Assembly (NCBI RefSeq): GCF_023101765.2
Contig: NC_064236.1
Coordinates: forward strand, 21,574,571-21,638,570
Origin: Spodoptera frugiperda
Lineage: Eukaryota; Arthropoda; Insecta; Lepidoptera; Noctuidae
Reading direction: 5' to 3'
Length of the DNA: 64,000 nucleotides
The notes beneath the pieces are model-generated. The model was not told the DNA's origin and ran no database searches. It worked only from the letters and a program-made list of their open reading frames with translations. The position numbers and the translations under genes were made by a program. Position 1 is the first letter of the stretch; each line of letters opens with the position of its first letter. Of the stretch, positions 57,201 to 64,000 are shown one piece after another.

Positions 57201-58435
57201 TAAGGATGTCTACCGGTCACCATAACCGTTTCTATTAAAGAGAAAGATACATTTATTTGTATACACATGTGTTTCCTACACATGTAACTCCGATGGTGTG
57301 AGAGGGATTCGGGGAATTACACCTTCTCCGGTACCACACCCTGTGAGGGTTGTGCACTCCATTATGGAAACTTCAGTGATTTTACTAGCAAACGCGTGCC
57401 ATTGCAAAGTTTAGGTGGATTCAGGTTTCTTAATAAAATAATAGCAACACCAATTTGTGCGGCAGGAGTCTAGACGGGTTCGAAGAGTTTAGAAATTCTG
57501 TTTTCAACACCGAGTAGTATATGTTCGTCGGCGCAATGTTTGCAAGAATCAAGTTAATAACTTATCTACTTGTTCGTTAGTTAGTGCCAGTGACAGTGTA
57601 GTCTTTCTTTAAACCAAGATATCGTCTTACAACTTACGTTATCAATGCCAGGATTGACATTGTTGACTAACTCTTGTATGTCGTCTATCAAACACACAAC
57701 ACAGGTTTCCGGGTTACCTCTCCACCGCCAGTATTAGCAATATCTCTGGAAATAGCCTGTTCTCACGTGAAGAGGCCGAAACCCTCATATTCGTTTCGAA
57801 CCCTAATTTATTGACATTGTAATTTTATTTAATCTAATCTTATCTACGTTTATGTACTTATAATTACTATAAGCGCGATTTAAAAATTAACATTGCAATA
57901 GAATACCTACCACTTAATTTCAAAACTATCGTACAATTATTTATCGTAACTTACTTAGAATTAATTAATTAAAGATTCGCGAATGCCAATGCCAAGTCGT
58001 TTTGACTAGACTAAATATTGATGTAGTCAATTAACCAAAATTGGACAAGAACCAAACCCCGGTTAATTGTCAGAAAATTTAAATTAATTCCGACTTTGTA
58101 GCGCACCATTTTTGTACGGCACTGCGCATTTTCTTATTATTTTTAATGGATCTCTCAGGGGTAAGAATGGCGTACAAAAATATGTGACCATAATGTACCA
58201 CTCTACGTGCACTCAGTTGGACAGCTTACAAGTGGTCTATCTATCTCTATATCGTTCTAGATAGGTCACCTGGTACCTTGTGGTTCAAATGACCCATAAC
58301 TTTTTCAACATGAGCCTGAAGTCTAAATGTTTTATGTTAAAATGTGTCATTAGGTTCCTGTATATAATTATGACACTATAAATTAAACTTAATCACGTCC
58401 ATCTCCTAGCTAGTCCTAGCTGAATAGTGCAAATT
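57201..58435. other. Non-coding stretch, nothing recognised
   Basis: One GC-richer patch lies at about 57285-57365 (tgtgagagggattcggg…). There is no domain or repeat edge that I can support. Confidence 0.4.
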
Positions 58436-58439
58436 TTTC

Positions 58440-58559
58440 GTAGATGACACATACCTAAGTAGGACTTAGTTTTATTTTTTATATTTTTATAATAACAGTT
58501 AGAACCTTACCGATCACCTGGTGCCATTTGGACGTCGACTTCAGGGACACCCTGTATAG
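58440..58559. repeat. Dispersed repeat C, copy 2
   Basis: Colinear with 14086-14206. The ending gacgtcgacttcagggacac followed by cctgtata is identical. A LINE fragment starts immediately after it. Confidence 0.6.
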
Positions 58560-58850
58560 CTATCTTGGGTATCCTATGGAGGGTGAGACGGAACTTTACG
58601 CCGAATCAATTGCTGAGCCTGTACCAAGCGCAGGTTCTGTCCTGTACAGAGCATTGTTCTCACCTTTGGGACGGCTCAGCTAAATACCAGCTAGATGCGC
58701 TAGAACACATTTGCCGGAGTCTGTTTCTTAATGAGTATAACCTGGGTGTTTTCAAGGCCCGAGTGAATAGGTTGCTTATGGGCAAACGTGCTCTATCGTA
58801 GGCCGCTTCAATAACCACCAGGCGAAATAGCGGCCAAACGCTGACCCATC
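58560..58850 (+). pseudogene. LINE reverse transcriptase C-terminal fragment with internal deletion
   Basis: The 78-codon frame reads RNFTPNQLLSLYQAQVLSCT, then EHCSHLWDGSAKYQLDALEH, which match the RT thumb region of Jockey/CR1-type LINEs. It jumps directly to FLNEYNLGVFKARVNRLLMG, which is the extreme C-terminus, so about 100 codons are missing. A 3' tail of AAAATAAA units at 58847-58866 marks the end of the element. Confidence 0.65.
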
Positions 58851-59904
58851 AAAAATAAAATAAAATGATTGGAACTAGTTTCCAAAATTCACTTTATTGT
58901 TTAGGATTTATAAAATAACTGGTAATGAAAGTTTGCCTGATACCTTTGGACAAAGGAAATATTCTTAAATGGAATTTTGTGTAGGTGGGAAGTCTAATTA
59001 ATAGTTTGAAATAATACAAAGTAGTCACACATCAAATATTTATTCAGATTATATTTTACGAGAATCCGTAGCTACATACGTTTACAAATTATACTTGCTA
59101 CAAATCTATTTAATATCGCTGTTGCGAGATATACCAATACATAGCATAATATTATGGTTTTACCTCCGTATACTGACTTGAAATTTCGCAATTGCGAGAA
59201 AAATAAGTCGCAATTGGCTGCGTAGCTCGAAATATATATTTTTTAAATATACCTGATAGTTTTTGAGACAATATAACTTCCTAAAAAAATCCTCAAAATA
59301 AACAGAGTCGGTCTAATACTTCTCAAAATTCTAATATTTTTTTTAAAAAAGTTGCCTTTTTATTCCTTTCCAAATGACACTGTATAGGTTAAGGGATTTT
59401 TTTAGTAAGTAGATCTACATTATTGAATGTCACTTTTTCTTGTTTACACAGTTTTGAAAGAATCGACCAACAATTAACATAAACTGAAGTCGAACCCTAT
59501 TGTTCTTCAATTTTATACCTGACTTCCATGATTAAATACAAAATCAAACACCAAAACCACTTAGTTCTAAAATCTATTAGCTTTAAGCGTTTATTTGAGC
59601 ACCTAAGTGCAGCGAAGCAATATAATTAAGTAGGTAATAAGGATGATGACTATTACCATATTCAATACCAATCAATCGTTAACTTCCTTCATAATTTTGT
59701 TGTGACAGTGGCAGTGTTGTCAGTGTTTCCTTTAGTATTCGCGTAAATTAAAATATATTTATGGGGATTTAGAAACACTGAAAGGGTGATCATTCCTATT
59801 CATGGCGCAACATATCTATAGATAATATTTTTGAAAATGGGAGACAGATTTAGATACACCACATAATAATAAATTATAGTACCTATAATAATTCTACCAG
59901 CGCC
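58851..59904. other. AT-rich stretch, nothing recognised
   Basis: No motif, terminal repeat or tandem array seen. Confidence 0.4.
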
Positions 59905-61330
59905 GGTCCTAGGGCGGTGCGACCGCAGCGGGCGCCAAAACGTAAGGAACCATTTTGATAACCGAACCTCTAATAGGTAATAACACTTTACAACTAAAAC
60001 ACAAATCTCACAATGACATAAAGCGTAAGTACTTAACAATTTCAGTCAAAAACGAAGAGGATAATGAGTGTAACGACGCCTAAAACCGAAGAATACCAAA
60101 AAGAAAGTAATCATAGTAAGTCAATTGTACTTCCTAAACACGAACCATGTCAAGATAGTCGACGAAACCATACCCGGTATAAGGGTATAACTTTCCCTAA
60201 AGATCAGCTTCACCGCCGCTCCATGGGAGATGATAGTGATGCGACGGCACCGGAAGCCATTACGGTGGGGGCGCCAAAACGAACCGAAACGTAAGATAAA
60301 AGGCGCCCGACAGAGCGCACACCTGCTGCACTACTGGTGCACGATAATATACGAGGTGCGCAGACCGAATGGCTGGGTGAAATTTTATCTGCCACTCACT
60401 ATTCTCTCGATGATAAATTGTCTATTGAATTTAGTACTTTCTTCAGACCAATAACATTATTTCACCTTTTCAATATAATTTAAATATTCAAAAATAATCG
60501 TATTTATTTCGTCCATTGATTAGATGGTATTGCGTCATATTTTGCCAATTCAAACCTGTAATAATTCCAACCTGTTTAATGAGCTTGAAACGAACCCAAA
60601 CGGGAACCAAAATGCGTCTAACCGAGCGCAAATATTAAAAGGGAAGTGAAGAAAAAACCATATGATTTCCACAAAATTGAACCTTGAACAAACGACTGAA
60701 ATAGTTTCTGACGATGTCGATGTTAATAATATTGAACTTGATATACCGGCGACGTGGATAAAATGGAACCCTGAAAAATACTGACAATTTTAATGACATT
60801 GAACAGACGACTGAATCAATCTCTCCAGACGATATTTGCAATGTTACACCTGTAAATATAGATGACGTAACTGTGTTGTTATATTCAATAAAACTATTAG
60901 ACATACCGCTATCACCCGGCAAACCAAAAGATACTAGCAAAACTAAAAGTGACACAATCCCAGTTATGAAACAAGAAACGAAAGTTGAACACACTGAAAA
61001 TGATCAACCTTTTACACAGACTACTTGGGAAAAACAAGGTAGTCGAAATATGATGCCATGTCACTTACGGCTTCGAACAACTGAACGATATAAAGAGAGT
61101 GTTGGCTGTAGCGTTCCTGCTGTACCCTCCCCGGAAACTAAAAATGTTGATAAACAAACCTATCTTACTGACACTTCTAATACATAAAACCTACAATGAC
61201 AGAGAGCTTACCTACTAAAGAATTTTAATTAAAAACAAAGCCAAAATGAATGAGCCACGATGCCTATAAACGAAGAAACCAAAAAATAAAGTACTCCTAG
61301 TAAAACTGTTTTACAAAACTCGCTAAAGTT
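59905..61330 (+). pseudogene. Degenerate, internally repeated charged ORFs of unknown origin
   Basis: Plus-strand frames at 60064-60294 (76 codons), 60662-60781 and 60783-61187 (135 codons to TAA) are rich in D, E, K, T and N. Two segments repeat: LEQTTEIVSDDVDVNNIELD (about 60686) and IEQTTESISPDDICNVTPVN (about 60798). The start TPKTEEYQKES (60073) resembles a broken copy at 61264. The two central frames are joined by a +1 shift. The words gggcgccaaaac recur at 59929 and 60270. I recognise no family. It may be a decayed repetitive host gene or a transposon ORF. Confidence 0.45.
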
Positions 61331-62229
61331 CAGTTTGTATCGTTTGCTGTCCGTATGATAACTAGCCCCATCAAGTATCTTTCATATTTTATTATTATAG
61401 TTCTGCTAGGCGCAAGCAATCATAATAAAGGTGGCTACTACAAACGTCTATAGGCTACTAAACTATTTTCTTTGAAAAACGTGATTTATGCAGGTTTCTA
61501 ACTCTTGTAAGGCTCTAACGAGTGGCCATAAAAATATAATCAGAACAAATTGTATGAATGCATATAGGTACACTTTTCGAATGAAATTACTAATCTAGCA
61601 TAATTCAAAAATATTTCATAATTCAAAAATCATATTGACATCGTTTGGAAAATAGCATATTTACCTTTATATTAATTTCTAAGTGGTCGACTTAAACGTA
61701 TTTTTTTATTATTATTTTTATGGCCGACTTTTCAAAGCTCGTCCGCCCTGTCATCCGTGACCTATGTTCACATGCATTGTACATACATTTTATTCAGGCT
61801 TTTGCTTTAGACCAAATAAAATGCATGTTACAATGCGTTGCTTACCGCTTGCCATCTAAACTTAGGCTAACGCTTGCTATGTGAACATAAGCTGAGAGAC
61901 AACACATATACTTATATAGACACGTGACCTCGAAGGTTGCTGGCGCTCTGACCTTTAGAGGTAGCTTAACTAGTAAGAGTAAGGGCTTCTTTCACCATGA
62001 CCAAGTAAAGTGTTGTGTTACTTGTCAAGTAAAGCTGGCGAGTATCTAACTTTTGTAAATTTCACAGGCGAAAGCTCCAAGTAACTACTTGCGAATGACA
62101 TCACAACTCGTACATTACATTCATTCAATATTACGACAACTTACTTCGGCAGACGTTGTTATTGGTGGGTTAACTGTTAACTGATATTTGCGAATTGTGG
62201 TCGCGTGTATAGTTTGGTTAGGAAAATGG
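61331..62229. other. No gene; weak inverted words
   Basis: cctatgttcacatgcattg at 61761 and gctatgtgaacataagc at 61876 are imperfectly inverted around 110 bp, a possible decayed MITE. Nothing else was recognised. Confidence 0.35.
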
Positions 62230-62660
62230 TTTTTATTTCTACTAACCCGTGATACACGGTCTCTCTCGATATATCGAAGGCCTTTGACAGGGTTTGGCAC
62301 GACAGCCTTATCGGCAAGCTTCCTGCATATGGACTTCCCGCTGATCTGTGCAGATGGATTGCAGACTTCCTGAGGGATCGGTCAATTCGAGTAGTCATTG
62401 ATGGCTGCTCGTCTGACCAATTTGGCATCAACGCCGGAGTCCCTCAGGGGTCAGTACTTTCAGCAACGCTCTTTTTGCTGCACATCAACGACCTGCTTAA
62501 GCCCGGTATCTTTGGGTATGCAGATGACAGCACAGTTGTATGTGTCCGATGCGCGGAGTAGCGGAACACAGATCCGGTCTCAAAGAGAATCCATGGTCGA
62601 ACGGTTGAACTCGTCCTTGAAGGCGGTTTCCGATTGGGGTGACGCCAATAATCAATACCA
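62230..62660 (+). pseudogene. LINE reverse transcriptase fragment
   Basis: Translation across two or three frames gives SLDISKAFDRVWHDSLIGKL, then WIADFLRDRSIRVVIDG, GVPQGSVLSATLFLLHINDL and FGYADDSTVV. These are RT boxes 3 to 5, with both catalytic aspartate sites kept. A frameshift follows the YADD box, and homology ends at about 62645 in DWGDAN. No other part of the element is adjacent. Confidence 0.75.
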
Positions 62661-63746
62661 AAACCCAGGCATGATTTATCACCGTACTCAGAGACATTGC
62701 ATGATCACTTACCTAAACTATTCTTTAGTAACAATTTTGTTCCGAAAACAATTGCTATAAAGGACTGGGTTAAGTGACCATTAAATGACTCTGAGTGTGG
62801 CGGTAAGAGATTCTTTCTCTAAATAATAGAAAAGTCATGCCATACTTTACATTTTAGGCATTTAGTACTGTGTTTTATTGGTACTTCGTTCACTGTAGGT
62901 ATACTTCAATAAACAGAAAATCAATTTTATCAGTTTTAATAAGGGGGAGGCCTTTGTTCAGCAGTGGACGTCTCTAGGCCGGTGATGATGATGATGAAAT
63001 CAGTTTTATCCAAGTCCGATCAACACAGGATTTAAAGACACGAATCTTTATTGTCCGTTGCAGCGAAGGTTGGTCTAAATTCATCTAATTGGTGATGACA
63101 TATCGACGTACTCGAACTCTTGTGATTTGATTTAATAGTCAAGTAAACTCGCTAATTGGCAGATGAGGTGGCAAGTGAGTGACGGGTCACTTTAATCATA
63201 TGATTAGTGTTACTCGAGAGTCGTGAAATTGACACATGCAGTTACGTTACGGGGACTTCAATTGTCGGTTAGTCTACTCGGAGCCTTACTCGAGTGTGGT
63301 AAAAGAGGCCCTAAGAGTTACATGAGGAAATGATTAAATATTTATTTATTATACATAGGTAGGTACATATTTCTTGTGATTTTTTACATAAAGCAGTATA
63401 AAACGTTTGGATGTTTCACAAAGACGCATTTTAGGCTTTCATGGCACAGTCTAAAATGGGCATCGTATTGATTGGGATCATATTGGATATAAAAAATATC
63501 CATATTTATTAATAATATGGAGACTGAGAATTATTAATAGTCAAGCAAGTAAAAAAAACACAATAATAACATGCTTATATAACTAACACATTTAAATGTT
63601 TTCTCATTAAACATTCGCATTTCACTTACACTCGCTTTGTCAAAGCGGAATCCCAAGGAACACAGTGATATTAGGTATATTGACATAATGCCATTTTATA
63701 TCATAATAAAACCCTTTTTACATAATACTTAGTACTTAGTAATACT
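62661..63746. other. No gene; one LINE 3' end at 62944-62990
   Basis: gggggaggcctttgttcagc, then agtggacgtctctaggccgg and a short (GATGAT)n tail, is a typical moth LINE 3' end. The rest is AT-rich without features. Confidence 0.45.
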
Positions 63747-63811
63747 ACGCACACCACGTTCTTTAAACGCGCGTCGACAGCGCGTTTAAAAAACGTGGTG
63801 TGCATAGGCCC
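63747..63811. mobile_element. MITE Y, copy 2, almost only terminal repeats
   Basis: gcacaccacgttctttaaac and gtttaaaaaacgtggtgtgc face each other across a 25-base GC-rich centre, and the right end runs on to gcataggccc. It is a minimal derivative of the 56783-57044 element. Confidence 0.75.
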
Positions 63812-64000
63812 TAAACAGACGTAGTGTAGTCACATTGCGCATGTCAATACAAAATAAAAATATTGGTTCATCTGAAATATGGCAAGGTAACTAAACAAGT
63901 CTTTAGTCTGTTTACGTCAAATAAATGCAAGTATTTTATTTTGGATCCTAGTAATAACTTCCAGTAGGAGAGCATACAGTAGAGAGCATTGATTTAGAGT
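63812..64000. other. Window end, nothing recognised
   Basis: AT-rich sequence without motifs. Confidence 0.4.

Overview
The window looks like a moth (Lepidoptera) genome, probably a noctuoid. It is AT-rich, has GT-AG style introns, and is packed with short elements typical of moths: 3'-CTAG Helitrons, tRNA-headed SINEs, MITEs, and CR1/Jockey-like LINEs with short A/T-rich tails. Species cannot be fixed from sequence alone. Only one host protein-coding gene can be supported with confidence: a five-exon TMEM9 homologue on the + strand (45708-51060, 189 aa). The rest is transposon debris or sequence in which nothing is recognisable.

Layout. 1-7.3 kb: mostly featureless, with one complete short Helitron (3205-3535) and a fragment of an R2/R4-type LINE endonuclease domain (about 4270). 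7.3-11 kb: a decayed minus-strand LINE (endonuclease, linker and RT pieces) interrupted by other repeats. 11-15 kb: two SINE families, Helitrons and a hAT transposase fragment. 15.4-23.3 kb: a nest of three elements. A plus-strand LINE RT remnant abuts the 3' end of a younger minus-strand LINE, and that LINE is split at its stop codon by a 4620-bp palindromic foldback transposon (16695-21314). The foldback element has a 9-bp target duplication and arms built mainly of 154-bp tandem repeats, 15 in the left arm and 8 inverted in the right.

23-45 kb: no gene found. It holds MITEs (including a hAT-type one with an 8-bp duplication at 39123-39362), Helitrons, nested repeats, and a dense cluster at 41.2-44 kb in which a 924-bp Helitron, a 775-bp terminal-inverted-repeat element, a long hairpin and several copies of a short dispersed repeat lie almost end to end.

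45.7-51.1 kb: TMEM9, encoding a signal peptide, a cysteine-rich luminal domain, one membrane helix and a conserved cytosolic tail. Its second intron appears to use a GC rather than GT donor. Its introns carry a SINE with a clear 12-bp duplication, a MITE and LINE remnants. 51-64 kb: downstream sequence, a 1.1-kb foldback whose arms share an exon-like ORF, more MITEs, two decayed LINE RT pieces (58.6 and 62.3 kb), and a degenerate, internally repeated charged ORF cluster (60.0-61.3 kb) of unknown origin.

The most unusual structure is the foldback element at 16.7-21.3 kb. Its insertion can be resolved to the base, and it changed the C-terminus encoded by its LINE host. All family assignments were made by eye, without database searches.
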